From Clostridia bacterium (GTDB lineage Bacteria > Bacillota > Clostridia > Oscillospirales > Acutalibacteraceae): a stretch of DNA of 64,000 bases. This document shows, piece by piece, positions 33,210 through 41,892 of the stretch. The notes under the pieces were generated by a model, which ran no database searches, had not been told where the DNA came from, and saw nothing but the letters and a program-made list of their open reading frames with translations. The translations under genes and the position numbers were made by a program. Within the stretch, counting starts at the first letter, position 1. Each line of letters starts with the position of its first letter. The DNA lies in contig JAFQBE010000033.1 of assembly GCA_017416765.1 (NCBI GenBank), forward strand, positions 25,318 through 89,317. The letters run 5' to 3'.

Positions 33210-33788
33210 TTAAAGTTCATACGTCTCCGGACAAACTTCCATAATCTTTTCTCTCAACTTAACAAAGTCCTCCAGTGCGGCGGGCTTTTGTGTGGGGTTG
33301 CGCAGAAGTGCTGCGGGGTGGAAGGTGCCCATCATAAGCGTACCGTTTTTATCTATAAATTCGCCGTGCTGTTTTGTTACTTTAAAATCGGGGGAAATCA
33401 ATCTTGTTGCGGAAATTCTGCCGAGGCAGACTATAATTTTCGGTTTGAGAAGCCTTGTCTGTTCGCGCAGCCAGCCGATGCACTCGTTCTGCTCCTCGGG
33501 CAGGGGGTCACGGTTTTGCGGCGGACGGCATTTGACCATATTGGCTATATAGATATTCTTTTTTCTGTCAAGGTCAACTGCGGCTAAAAATTTATCAAGC
33601 AGCTGACCGCCTCTGCCTACAAAAGGCTCGCCCTGCAAATCTTCATTTGCGCCCGGACCTTCGCCGATGAACAGTACCTTTGCGTTTTCGTTGCCGACGC
33701 CAAACACAAGCTTTGTGCGTGTTGCGGCAAGGCCGCATTTTGTGCAGCCCATACAGTCGTTTTTAAGCTGTTCCCAATTTTCGTACAT
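33210..33788 (-). CDS. Family 4/5-type uracil-DNA glycosylase with [4Fe-4S] cluster
   Basis: 192 aa. Cys12, Cys15 and Cys18 lie at the N-terminus (DCMGCTKCG), with further Cys in MVKCRPP and IIVCLGR, fitting the Fe-S ligands of family 4 UDGs. Motif A is GEGPGANED (42-50), [10 protein letters not shown] follows, and the C-terminal motif is HPAALLRNP. The enzyme removes uracil from DNA to start base-excision repair. It is 5 bp downstream of recF on the same strand, so the two repair genes are probably co-transcribed. Confidence 0.92.
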   Translation of the reverse strand: MYENWEQLKNDCMGCTKCGLAATRTKLVFGVGNENAKVLFIGEGPGANEDLQGEPFVGRGGQLLDKFLAAVDLDRKKNIYIANMVKCRPPQNRDPLPEEQNECIGWLREQTRLLKPKIIVCLGRISATRLISPDFKVTKQHGEFIDKNGTLMMGTFHPAALLRNPTQKPAALEDFVKLREKIMEVCPETYEL

Positions 33789-33793
33789 ATCAT

Positions 33794-34891
33794 TTACTCC
33801 GTTGTTATTTGTTCAAGTCTTTCTACTTTTACATCAAGCCCTTGCATATGGACAAGGTTTTCTTCATCACAGCAGGTTATGAAAACCTGCCTGTTTTGCA
33901 GACGGCTTACAACATATTTTTGCCGTTGCGGGTCAAGCTCGCTGAAAACATCGTCAAGCAGTATTACAGGTTCCTCACCGGTAACCTTTGCTATTAAATC
34001 TGCTTCGGCAAGTTTTAATGAAAGTGCGGCACTGCGTTGCTGACCCTGTGAGCCGAATTTGCGCGCACTTTTTCCCGAAAGCTCAATGGAAAATTCTTCT
34101 CTGTGCGCACCGATGCTTGTTGTACAGTGGTCAACATCGCTTTCACGCTTTTCCTTCAACGCATTTATAAGGCTTTGATATATTTCTTCTCTGCCCTCTG
34201 CTTTTTCGCGGGCATATTCCTTGTAGCGCAGAGTCAGCTTTTCCTTGCCCGAGGATATTTCATCATAGGCAGGGTAAGCATATTCTTTTAAATTTTCAAG
34301 GCAGCGCATACGGTTATCAATTATAACCGCGCCTTTTTTTGCAAGCTCCTCATCCCATATATCCAGCATTGCAAGGTAAGCAGAGTTATCCCTTGCGGCA
34401 CGCAGGGTTGCATTGCGCTGTGACAGAATCCTGTTGTATTCAAGCAAAGCTTTTGCGTAGTTCGGCTTTAGCTGGCTTAAAGCAATATCAAGAAATTTGC
34501 GCCGTTCCTCCGGCCCGTCCTTTACTATTGAAAGGTGGAGCGGAGTAAACACAACGCAGGTGAATTCGCCCATCATCTTTCTGCCGGATGCGAGTGAGAT
34601 ACCGTTGAGTTCGGCATGGCGCTTTTCGTCAATAATCAGCTTTGCCGTTTTGCTGCGGCTGCCCGAAAAAAATTCCATTTCAAGCTCTGCCTGAGGCTGG
34701 TTGAACATAACAACATCCTTATCCCGAACGCTTCTGAAGCTGCGGCAGCCCGTAAAAAGCCAGATGCTCTCTATTAAGTTTGTTTTTCCAAGACCGTTTT
34801 CTCCGCAGATTATGTTGACACCCTCGCCGGGGGTATATTCCAGCCCGGCAAGGTTGCGGTAGCTTTTAGCTTTCAGGTTAAGAACTTTCAT
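33794..34891 (-). CDS. recF: RecF recombination mediator
   Basis: 365 aa, the usual length. Walker A GENGLGKT (30-37), the family segment [20 protein letters not shown], the signature SQGQQRS and Walker [12 protein letters not shown] (~315-325) are all present. RecF binds gapped DNA and, with RecO/R, loads RecA. It normally lies with dnaA/dnaN at the origin, but here it is paired with a UDG gene and next to accessory repeats, away from dnaN (not in the window). Confidence 0.95.
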   Translation of the reverse strand: MKVLNLKAKSYRNLAGLEYTPGEGVNIICGENGLGKTNLIESIWLFTGCRSFRSVRDKDVVMFNQPQAELEMEFFSGSRSKTAKLIIDEKRHAELNGISLASGRKMMGEFTCVVFTPLHLSIVKDGPEERRKFLDIALSQLKPNYAKALLEYNRILSQRNATLRAARDNSAYLAMLDIWDEELAKKGAVIIDNRMRCLENLKEYAYPAYDEISSGKEKLTLRYKEYAREKAEGREEIYQSLINALKEKRESDVDHCTTSIGAHREEFSIELSGKSARKFGSQGQQRSAALSLKLAEADLIAKVTGEEPVILLDDVFSELDPQRQKYVVSRLQNRQVFITCCDEENLVHMQGLDVKVERLEQITTE

Positions 34892-34908
34892 TTATTCTCC
34901 GAATGGTT

Positions 34909-35832
34909 TTATCTAACAATATGGTCCTTATCAAACAGAATTACGCCGAAGCCGTGACCTGTTTTGCCGCCTGCTTCAACAAAGTCGGCAAAAGCGCGGC
35001 GCAGGGAATTGTCACGCGGCCACTGTTCAACGGGCAGGTCTGAAAAGCGTTCAAAAATTCTCCAGCCGTCGTTGAATTCTTCCTTTTTCTCCTGCTCAAG
35101 CAGCTCGAAATCGCGAATGAATTTTGCTGTGTTGCTCTTTTCGGGCAGGAAGGTGAGGTACTTATCGTAAAGCAGCCATGAGCCGCAGCCGAAAAGTACA
35201 GGACCGCCATTGAATTCATCCTTGAAGAATTCGTATGCCTGACGGTAGGCATCAAAACGCACTTCATCAGTCAGCGGAACACCTGATGACGGAATGTGGA
35301 AGTTGACATATTTATCGCCTGTGTGAAGAACATGACCGCTTGAAAGAACCTTGCCGTCATGCTTTTCATCAAGCTCACGCAGCTCAAACTGGAATCTGCC
35401 GAGGGCAAAACGGTCAACCTCATACTGACCGTGGAACCAGCCGCCGACAAATGTACCCCAGCAGTTTTCGCAGTCGCGGCACTCGATAAGCTTATATTTG
35501 AGGTCGCACATCTGGTCGTAATACATTTTATCGGGCAGACCCTTTTCACGGTAGCGCTTGAGCAGCTCTTCGCTGCAGCAAAGCAGGAATACCATGTGCA
35601 TTGTCTGCTCGGGCTTGTTCATTTTCTTTGCAAGCTCGGTTACTCTATCAAGCTTCTGACCAAGTTCGTTTGCCCACGGGAACATATAGTCCTCATAGAT
35701 TTTATCAAATTCATCGCCCCATTCCTTGTTTTCATCAAGGAGCTGAAACATTTTTGTAAAGCAGACCTGTGCTTCCTGAGGAAAGCCGATTTTTTCCATA
35801 ATTTCTCTGTTGAATTGAGTGTTGTGAAGCAT
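34909..35832 (-). CDS. Acyltransferase-like protein (DUF5596/GNAT-like), 307 aa
   Basis: The N-terminal half is helical (FPQEAQVCFTKMFQLLDEN); the centre has CRDCENCWGTFVGGWF and FALGRFQFELREL; the end is beta-rich (VNFHIPSSGVPLT). This layout matches proteins annotated as acyltransferase domain-containing in gut Clostridia (from memory), with an N-terminal helical and a C-terminal GNAT-like part. Substrate unknown. It lies 31 bp after the GH127 gene on the same strand, suggesting a role with plant-glycan breakdown products. Confidence 0.6.
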   Translation of the reverse strand: MLHNTQFNREIMEKIGFPQEAQVCFTKMFQLLDENKEWGDEFDKIYEDYMFPWANELGQKLDRVTELAKKMNKPEQTMHMVFLLCCSEELLKRYREKGLPDKMYYDQMCDLKYKLIECRDCENCWGTFVGGWFHGQYEVDRFALGRFQFELRELDEKHDGKVLSSGHVLHTGDKYVNFHIPSSGVPLTDEVRFDAYRQAYEFFKDEFNGGPVLFGCGSWLLYDKYLTFLPEKSNTAKFIRDFELLEQEKKEEFNDGWRIFERFSDLPVEQWPRDNSLRRAFADFVEAGGKTGHGFGVILFDKDHIVR

Positions 35833-35863
35833 GATTTTTTATCCTTTCGGTATGTTAATTTTA

Positions 35864-37672
35864 TTATTCTCTTGTCAGCCAGATAAGCATATCCGTTTCG
35901 CCTCTGTTTGCATAAGCATAATAAGGAATAAGCTTTATTTTCTGTTCGACATAGTTTTCATCGTAATCGTAGTAGAGCTCGTCAGAATCGGGCTTTATAA
36001 AGCCGTCAAGCTCTATTCCGTAAAAGCTGAATTCATCGTTTTTAATAAGTTTTCCTTCGGCTTTTGTATCAACATAAAGGTTTTTGAGCGGCAGGGGATT
36101 ATCCACACCTTCTGCGCAGTAAACAAGCGGACCGCGCTGAACGGCAATTCTGCCGCAGCACTGACGCACCTTCGGGTTTGCCTGAACAAAGCGCACGGGC
36201 ATATCAAGCGAATATTCTATAACATCGCCGTCGGCAACATCAACATAAATAAAGCCATCGTCTGCAAGCGCTGCGTTTTTACCGCCGTTCAATGTATAGC
36301 TTCTGCACCATGCGGGCAAACGCAGTGCAAGTCTGAAATTGCCGGAGCAGGTGATTCTGATTTTACCGTTTTCGGGGTAAAGTGTTTCAACGGTGGTTTT
36401 TTTGCCGTCGGCTTCAAAGTCGCCGCCAATGAAGTGGTGAACCCACAGTGTATCATCGCTTGCCGAGCAGGCGATTTCGCCCAGGCTTGCAATAAGCCTT
36501 GTAACATTGGGCGGACAGCAGGAGCAGTCAAAAACTTCCAAACGCTGTGTAATCGGGTAGAAGGGTCTGTGTCTGTTATCCTTGGGATTGCTGATGCCGA
36601 TAAGGTCAACTTCAATTGAATTATCGTAGAAGAAGCCCTTGCCGTCAAGCGATAAGCCGCAAAGAAAACCGTTGTAAAGTGCAAGCTCAGCCGCATCGTC
36701 ATATTTTCTGTGCGGCTTTATTGCACTCATACGGCTTGCAAAAAGAATATAGCCTATATCTGCACAGGTTTCACAGTAGGACGATGTTTCGGGTAAATCG
36801 TATTCGGGCAGGAAGGCTTCGCCCACGCAGGTCTGACCTAAACCGCCTGTAACATACATCTTTTTCTTTGCCATGTTGTCAAAAAGCTTGTCAGCGGCAG
36901 TGAACAATGAATCATCATCGCACTCTGCAGCTAAATCAGCCATTGCGCAATAAAGGTAAACGGCACGAACGCTGTGACCTACTGCTTCTTCCTGCTCTCT
37001 TACGGGCATATGTGCCTGGGAATAGGCATCATTTTCGGTTTTGCCGCGCTCGTCAACAAAGTGCTTGCTTAAATTGAGGTATCGCTTTTCGCCTGTTGCT
37101 CTGTAAAGCTTAACCAGCGCAAGCTCAATTTCTTCGTGACCGGGACTGTCAAACTCTGCCCACTTTTCGGTGACAAATGCCTTTTCAATCATATCGGCAT
37201 AGTCGCACATGATTTTAAGGAATTTGTCCTTACCCGTTGCATTATAGTAAGTAACAGCCGCTTCCATCAGGTGACCTGCACAGTAAAGCTCGTGATTGTG
37301 CCTTGCGGTAAAACGGTCATCAGGCTCAAAAAGAGTATAGCAGATGTTGAAATATCCATCATCCCAACGGTTTTTATCTATCAGGTCTACAACTTCGTCA
37401 ATTATGCTTTCAAGCTCTGCATCGGGTGTTTTGGCAATTATGTAAGCGGCACTTTCAAGCCACTTTGCAATATCCGAATCCCAGAAGATGTGCGGGCGGT
37501 TAGGCTCGCCCTTTTTCCAGTCGAGTTTAAATGCATCAAAGCGCCCCGTTTCCTTGAAACGGTCGTACACGCTGTGAATTGTCACCTCGCGGTTGAGCTT
37601 TTGCCTGTCAGCCCAGAAGCCGTTGGTGATGTTGGTATCGTTAAAGGGGAGGTTTTTACTTGTCGGTTTCAT
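35864..37672 (-). CDS. GH127-type beta-L-arabinofuranosidase (DUF1680)
   Basis: 602 aa from ATG 37672 (MKPTSKNLPFNDTNI; RBS gaggag); a longer start would sit inside the upstream gene. The (alpha/alpha)6 barrel motifs include GFWADRQKL, HNHELYCAGHL, TGGLG, SYCETCADIG (~297-306) and the CCPPN motif (~383). In HypBA1-type enzymes a Cys of CCPP is the nucleophile, and Cys and Glu of this and the CETC segment hold a Zn ion; all are present. No signal peptide, so it acts inside the cell on imported oligosaccharides. Its start overlaps the 3' end of the glycosyltransferase gene. Confidence 0.9.
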   Translation of the reverse strand: MKPTSKNLPFNDTNITNGFWADRQKLNREVTIHSVYDRFKETGRFDAFKLDWKKGEPNRPHIFWDSDIAKWLESAAYIIAKTPDAELESIIDEVVDLIDKNRWDDGYFNICYTLFEPDDRFTARHNHELYCAGHLMEAAVTYYNATGKDKFLKIMCDYADMIEKAFVTEKWAEFDSPGHEEIELALVKLYRATGEKRYLNLSKHFVDERGKTENDAYSQAHMPVREQEEAVGHSVRAVYLYCAMADLAAECDDDSLFTAADKLFDNMAKKKMYVTGGLGQTCVGEAFLPEYDLPETSSYCETCADIGYILFASRMSAIKPHRKYDDAAELALYNGFLCGLSLDGKGFFYDNSIEVDLIGISNPKDNRHRPFYPITQRLEVFDCSCCPPNVTRLIASLGEIACSASDDTLWVHHFIGGDFEADGKKTTVETLYPENGKIRITCSGNFRLALRLPAWCRSYTLNGGKNAALADDGFIYVDVADGDVIEYSLDMPVRFVQANPKVRQCCGRIAVQRGPLVYCAEGVDNPLPLKNLYVDTKAEGKLIKNDEFSFYGIELDGFIKPDSDELYYDYDENYVEQKIKLIPYYAYANRGETDMLIWLTRE

Positions 37673-38621
37673 GTGGTTTCTCCTCTTTTTTCTTATTCGT
37701 TTCACGGATTATATATATAGGTCTGTTTTTGACTTCCATATAGGTTTTAGCAAGGTACTGACCCATGATGCCGGTGCAAAAAAGCTGAATTCCGCCGATG
37801 AAGCAGATGAAGCATACGGTTGAAGCCCAGCCCTGTACGGGGTCGTCGAAAAACAGCCTGCGGACGAAAACAACTACAACGCCCACAAAGGACATGATTG
37901 TGAAGAATATGCCTATCCACGAAGCAATATTGAGCGGAGTTTGCGAAAAGCTGATTATTCCTTCAAGCGAATATTTGAACAGCTTCCAGAAGCTCCATTT
38001 TGTTTCGCCTGCGGCACGTTCAACATTTTCAAACGGCAGCCAGTAGGTTTTAAAGCCTATCCAGCCGAAAATGCCCTTTGAAAAACGGTTGTATTCGCAC
38101 ATTCTGACAATGGCGTCTACCATATCGCGTTTCATAAGGCGGAAATCACGCGCACCATCAACAATATCGGCATCGGAAATTTTATTGATTAATTTGTAGA
38201 ACATACGGGCAAACATTGAGCGGATTTTCGGTTCGCCTGCGCGGGTTACCCTGCGCGTGGCAACGCTGTCATAGCCCTGATTTTTGATAATGCTCATCAT
38301 TTCGGGCAGGAGTGAAGGCGGGTCCTGCAAATCGGCATCCATTACGGCAACATAGTCGCCTTCGGCTTCGCAGAAGCCTGCATACATTGCGGCTTCCTTG
38401 CCGAAGTTGCGTGAAAATGAAAGGTATCTTACCCTTTCATCGTTTTGAGAAAGCTGTTTTAAAATTTTGAGAGTGGAATCCTTTGACCCGTCATCAACAA
38501 AAAGAAATTCAAAGCCGTAATCGGGCATAAGTGCCGTAACCCGGCTGACTTCTTCGTAAAACAACGGCAACACCTCCTGCTCATTGTAACAGGGGACAAT
38601 AAGAGTGATTAATTCTTTCAT
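37656..38621 (-). CDS. Family 2 glycosyltransferase, GtrB/DPM1-like with two C-terminal TMs
   Basis: 321 aa. The GT-A domain starts ITLIVPCYNEQEVLPLFYEE, with FLFVDDGSKDST, SFSRNFGKEAA and the metal motif VMDADLQDP. Two TMs follow (~233-255 and ~268-292) with a GIMGQYLAKTYMEVKNRP tail. This is the structure of enzymes that make polyprenyl-phosphate-linked glucose or related sugars at the membrane. It is the first gene of the operon with GH127 and the acyltransferase, and shares an intergenic region with the divergent GH106-like gene. Confidence 0.9.
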   Translation of the reverse strand: MKELITLIVPCYNEQEVLPLFYEEVSRVTALMPDYGFEFLFVDDGSKDSTLKILKQLSQNDERVRYLSFSRNFGKEAAMYAGFCEAEGDYVAVMDADLQDPPSLLPEMMSIIKNQGYDSVATRRVTRAGEPKIRSMFARMFYKLINKISDADIVDGARDFRLMKRDMVDAIVRMCEYNRFSKGIFGWIGFKTYWLPFENVERAAGETKWSFWKLFKYSLEGIISFSQTPLNIASWIGIFFTIMSFVGVVVVFVRRLFFDDPVQGWASTVCFICFIGGIQLFCTGIMGQYLAKTYMEVKNRPIYIIRETNKKKEEKPHETDK

Positions 38622-38660
38622 TGTTTCACTTCCTTATGGTAAATGTTAACAAAATCAGCA

Positions 38661-38711
38661 TTGACTTTTGTGCGGTAATACTCTAATATAACTATATACT
38701 TTTAAAGTATA
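38661..38711 (+). promoter_or_regulatory. Promoter and 17-bp palindrome upstream of the GH106-like gene
   Basis: TTGACT (38661-38666), 17 nt, TAATAT (38684-38689). Right after it lies a palindrome, tatactttTaaagtata (38695-38711), where a repressor could sit near the transcription start. RBS aggaggc precedes ATG 38778. Confidence 0.6.
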
Positions 38712-38777
38712 AAATAATATGTTTGTTTTGTCAATAAATATTATTTTCAATCTAATGTTTTTCAGGAGGCTTGATTT

Positions 38778-41700
38778 ATGCTTTACAAAAAGAATTCTGC
38801 TCCTTTGACGAAAGAGCTTTTTGCAAACCCCACAAGCGAATACCGCGCTACACCCTTCTGGGCGTGGAACTGTGAGCTTAACCAGGATTTGCTTAACCGC
38901 GAAATCGGCTATATGCAGGATATGGGCTTTGGCGGATTCCATATGCATGTGCGTGTAGGTATGTCAACTCAATATCTTTCTGATGACTTTATGAAGCTTA
39001 TAAAGGGCAGCGTTGAAACTGCCAAGGATAAAAAGATGCTTGCGTGGCTTTACGATGAGGATAAATGGCCCTCCGGCTTTGCAGGCGGACTTGTGACAAA
39101 GAAAAAGGAAAACAGAGAAAAATATCTGCTCTTCACTCGCACAGGCTACGGCGCAGGTGCTGATGAATCCAACGACAGCTCTGCCAATGCCGTTCGTGAG
39201 GAAAACGGTGAGCTTCTTGCAAGGTATGAGGTAACGCTTGATAAAAACGGTTGCCTTGAAAGCTATCGCAGACTTGGCGAAAATGAAGAGTGCGAAAACT
39301 GCTGGTATGCCTATTGCGAAACACAGGGTGAAAGCGATTGGTTTAACTTGCAGACCTATGTTGATACGCTTTCTCCCGCAGCAATGAACGAGTTTATAAA
39401 TATCACACATGAGCGCTATAAAGAGTGTATCGGCGATGAATTCGGCGAAGCTGTTCCGGCAATTTTTACCGACGAGCCGCAGGTTGCGCGCAAAAAAATG
39501 TTTGGCAAGGCAGAGGGCGATACAGATGCGTTTTTGCCCTACACAACCGACTTTGCAGATACATACAGAACAATGTACGGCGAAGAGCTTTTTGATAAAT
39601 TGCCCGAGCTTTTCTGGGAGCTGCCCGACGGCAAGGTGTCCGTAACACGCTACCGTTACCATGACCATGTTGCGGAGCGTTTTGCAGTTGCTTTTGCGGA
39701 TAATATCGGCTGTTGGTGCGAGAAAAACGGTATCATGCTTACAGGTCATATGATGGAAGAACCTTCGCTTGAAAGCCAGAACGCTGCTGTTGGTGATTGT
39801 ATGCGCTCCTACCGCGGTTTTCAGCTTCCCGGTATAGATTTGCTGTGTGACAGCCGCGAATTCACTACCGCAAAGCAGTGTCAGTCCGCTGTCCATCAGT
39901 ACGGCAGGGAAGGTATGTTAAGCGAGCTTTACGGCGTAACGGGCTGGGATTTCACCTTCCGCGGTCACAAATTGCAGGGCGACTGGCAGGCAGCACTCGG
40001 TGTTTCTGTGCGTGTGCCGCATCTGTACTGGGTTTCAATGAAGGGTGAAGCAAAGCGCGATTATCCCGCCTGTATCGGACATCAGTCACCGTGGTATAAA
40101 GAATATCCGTATATTGAAAACCACTTTGCAAGAGTAAATGCCGCCATGACAAGAGGTAAGCCTGTTGTGCGCGTAGGCGTTATTCACCCGATTGAAAGCT
40201 ATTGGCTGCGCTACGGTCCGCGTGAGCAGACCGCTGACATACGCGAGGAAATGAACGAGCAATTTATGCAGCTTGCAAACTGGCTGCTGTACAGCCTTGT
40301 TGATTATAACTACATCTGCGAAGCCAACCTGCCCGCTCAGGCAGACGGAACAAAGGTCGGTCAGATGCAGTACGATACCATTATTGTTCCCAACCTTCTT
40401 ACAATCCGTTCAACAACGCTTGATTTCCTTAAAAATTTCAAGGCAAACGGAGGCAAGGTTATATTTGCAGGCAGCCTGCCCGAGTATGTTGATGCGCTTG
40501 AAAACGGCGAAGCGAAGGCATTTGCCGCTGAAGCTGAAACAGTAGGCTGGTCGAGAATACAGCTTATAAATGCGCTTGAGGCAAACCGCGAAATTGACCT
40601 GCGCGATGATAGGGGAGAGCGCACCGACAACCACATGTATCAGCTGCGTGATGATGGCGATTGCCGCTGGCTGTTTATTGCTCCGGTAAACCATGATAAT
40701 TCACATTATGCCTGCTGGAGTCAAGACTATACCCTGCGCATAAAAGGCGAATATGCACCTGAGCTGTGGAATACCATGAATGGCTCTGCAGAGCCGATTG
40801 CGGCTTCTTATAAGCATGGTGATACCTTTATTGATTTTGAGCTTTATCCGCAGGACAGCGTGCTGCTCAAGCTCGTTTGCGGCAGGTCGGCTGTTGAGCC
40901 TGAAAAGCGTAAGGAACGCGTGGAAGTCGGACTGATTCCTGCAAAGAATAAGGTCGAGCTTGCTGAACCGAATGTTGCCGTGCTTGATATGCCCGAATAC
41001 AGACTTAACGGCGGCGAATGGCGCGCAAACGAAGAAATTCTGTGTATTACCGATATACTCAAAGCCGAACTTAAAATGGAAAATGCCATTGCGGGCGGCG
41101 CACAGCCGTGGCTGTTCGGCGTTGAAAAGGAAACCGAAACCGTTGAGCTTAAATATACCGTATATTCCGAGGTTGAGGTTGACTGTGTAAGCCTTGCGCT
41201 TGAGGACCTCGATAAATCAACAGTAACCTTTAACGGTAAGGCTATTGATACCGTAAGCACAGGCAAATATGTTGACGATTCTATTGATATAATTGCCCTC
41301 GGTAAGCTCGAAAAGGGTGAAAATATTATTGTTGTTTCCCGTGCCTTTGGCAAGGTTTCAACGCTTGAAGCCATGTATCTTTTAGGCGATTTCGGCGTTG
41401 ATTTAAAGGGCAGAACATATACAATAACCGCACCCGTGCGCGAGCTTGAATTCGGCGATTGGACGCGCCAGGGCTTGCCCTTCTACGGTGGTAATGTTAC
41501 ATATAAGTTTACTGTTCAGGGCGGTAAAGACGAACTTCATGTTATGGTTCCGCACTTTGAACAACCCGTATGCACACTTACCGTTGACGGTAAACGAATG
41601 GGTACAATAGCTCTTTCACCCTATACTGCACCGCTTGGTAAGCTGTCTGAAGGTGAACACAGCGTAGAGCTTACAGCCTACGGCAACCGCTACAATACCT

Positions 41701-41843
41701 TTGCCGCACTTCATATGGCTGACCCTGCCTGCCGTTGGTACGGACCCGATGCATGGCGCAGAAGGGGCACACGCAAAGCATACGAATACCAGATTAAAAA
41801 AGCGGGCATTACCGCAACACCTATGCTGGTGAAATACGAATAA
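38778..41843 (+). CDS. GH106-like glycoside hydrolase (putative alpha-L-rhamnosidase)
   Basis: 1,021 aa, no signal peptide. The N-terminal catalytic region has the marks of the GH106 superfamily: RATPFWAWN (23-31), GFGGFHMHVRVG (50-61), LYDEDKWPSG (91-100) and a TDEPQ motif (~231-235) likely to hold an acidic catalytic residue. A GATase-like segment (~540-600) and C-terminal jelly-roll domains (~780-1000) follow. GH106 enzymes remove terminal alpha-L-rhamnose from pectic glycans using calcium; the exact activity is not certain. It is divergent from the GT2/GH127 operon, consistent with plant cell-wall sugar use. Confidence 0.8.
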   Translation: MLYKKNSAPLTKELFANPTSEYRATPFWAWNCELNQDLLNREIGYMQDMGFGGFHMHVRVGMSTQYLSDDFMKLIKGSVETAKDKKMLAWLYDEDKWPSGFAGGLVTKKKENREKYLLFTRTGYGAGADESNDSSANAVREENGELLARYEVTLDKNGCLESYRRLGENEECENCWYAYCETQGESDWFNLQTYVDTLSPAAMNEFINITHERYKECIGDEFGEAVPAIFTDEPQVARKKMFGKAEGDTDAFLPYTTDFADTYRTMYGEELFDKLPELFWELPDGKVSVTRYRYHDHVAERFAVAFADNIGCWCEKNGIMLTGHMMEEPSLESQNAAVGDCMRSYRGFQLPGIDLLCDSREFTTAKQCQSAVHQYGREGMLSELYGVTGWDFTFRGHKLQGDWQAALGVSVRVPHLYWVSMKGEAKRDYPACIGHQSPWYKEYPYIENHFARVNAAMTRGKPVVRVGVIHPIESYWLRYGPREQTADIREEMNEQFMQLANWLLYSLVDYNYICEANLPAQADGTKVGQMQYDTIIVPNLLTIRSTTLDFLKNFKANGGKVIFAGSLPEYVDALENGEAKAFAAEAETVGWSRIQLINALEANREIDLRDDRGERTDNHMYQLRDDGDCRWLFIAPVNHDNSHYACWSQDYTLRIKGEYAPELWNTMNGSAEPIAASYKHGDTFIDFELYPQDSVLLKLVCGRSAVEPEKRKERVEVGLIPAKNKVELAEPNVAVLDMPEYRLNGGEWRANEEILCITDILKAELKMENAIAGGAQPWLFGVEKETETVELKYTVYSEVEVDCVSLALEDLDKSTVTFNGKAIDTVSTGKYVDDSIDIIALGKLEKGENIIVVSRAFGKVSTLEAMYLLGDFGVDLKGRTYTITAPVRELEFGDWTRQGLPFYGGNVTYKFTVQGGKDELHVMVPHFEQPVCTLTVDGKRMGTIALSPYTAPLGKLSEGEHSVELTAYGNRYNTFAALHMADPACRWYGPDAWRRRGTRKAYEYQIKKAGITATPMLVKYE

Positions 41844-41849
41844 AAATCA

Positions 41850-41892
41850 GGAGCTGACCTGCTTTGATTTGCGGGTCAGCTCCGTCTTTTTT
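41850..41892 (+). terminator. Bidirectional terminator between the GH106-like and BlaR1-like genes
   Basis: ggagctgacctgc / gcgggtcagctcc (41850-41862, 41871-41883), 13 bp with one G-U pair on the plus strand, followed by tttttt. The minus-strand side is also followed by a T-rich run (gattttta). Confidence 0.85.

Noticed and set aside
38964-39896. Minus-strand frame inside the GH106-like gene
   Set aside because: Antisense shadow; the plus-strand protein has conserved enzyme motifs across the whole stretch.
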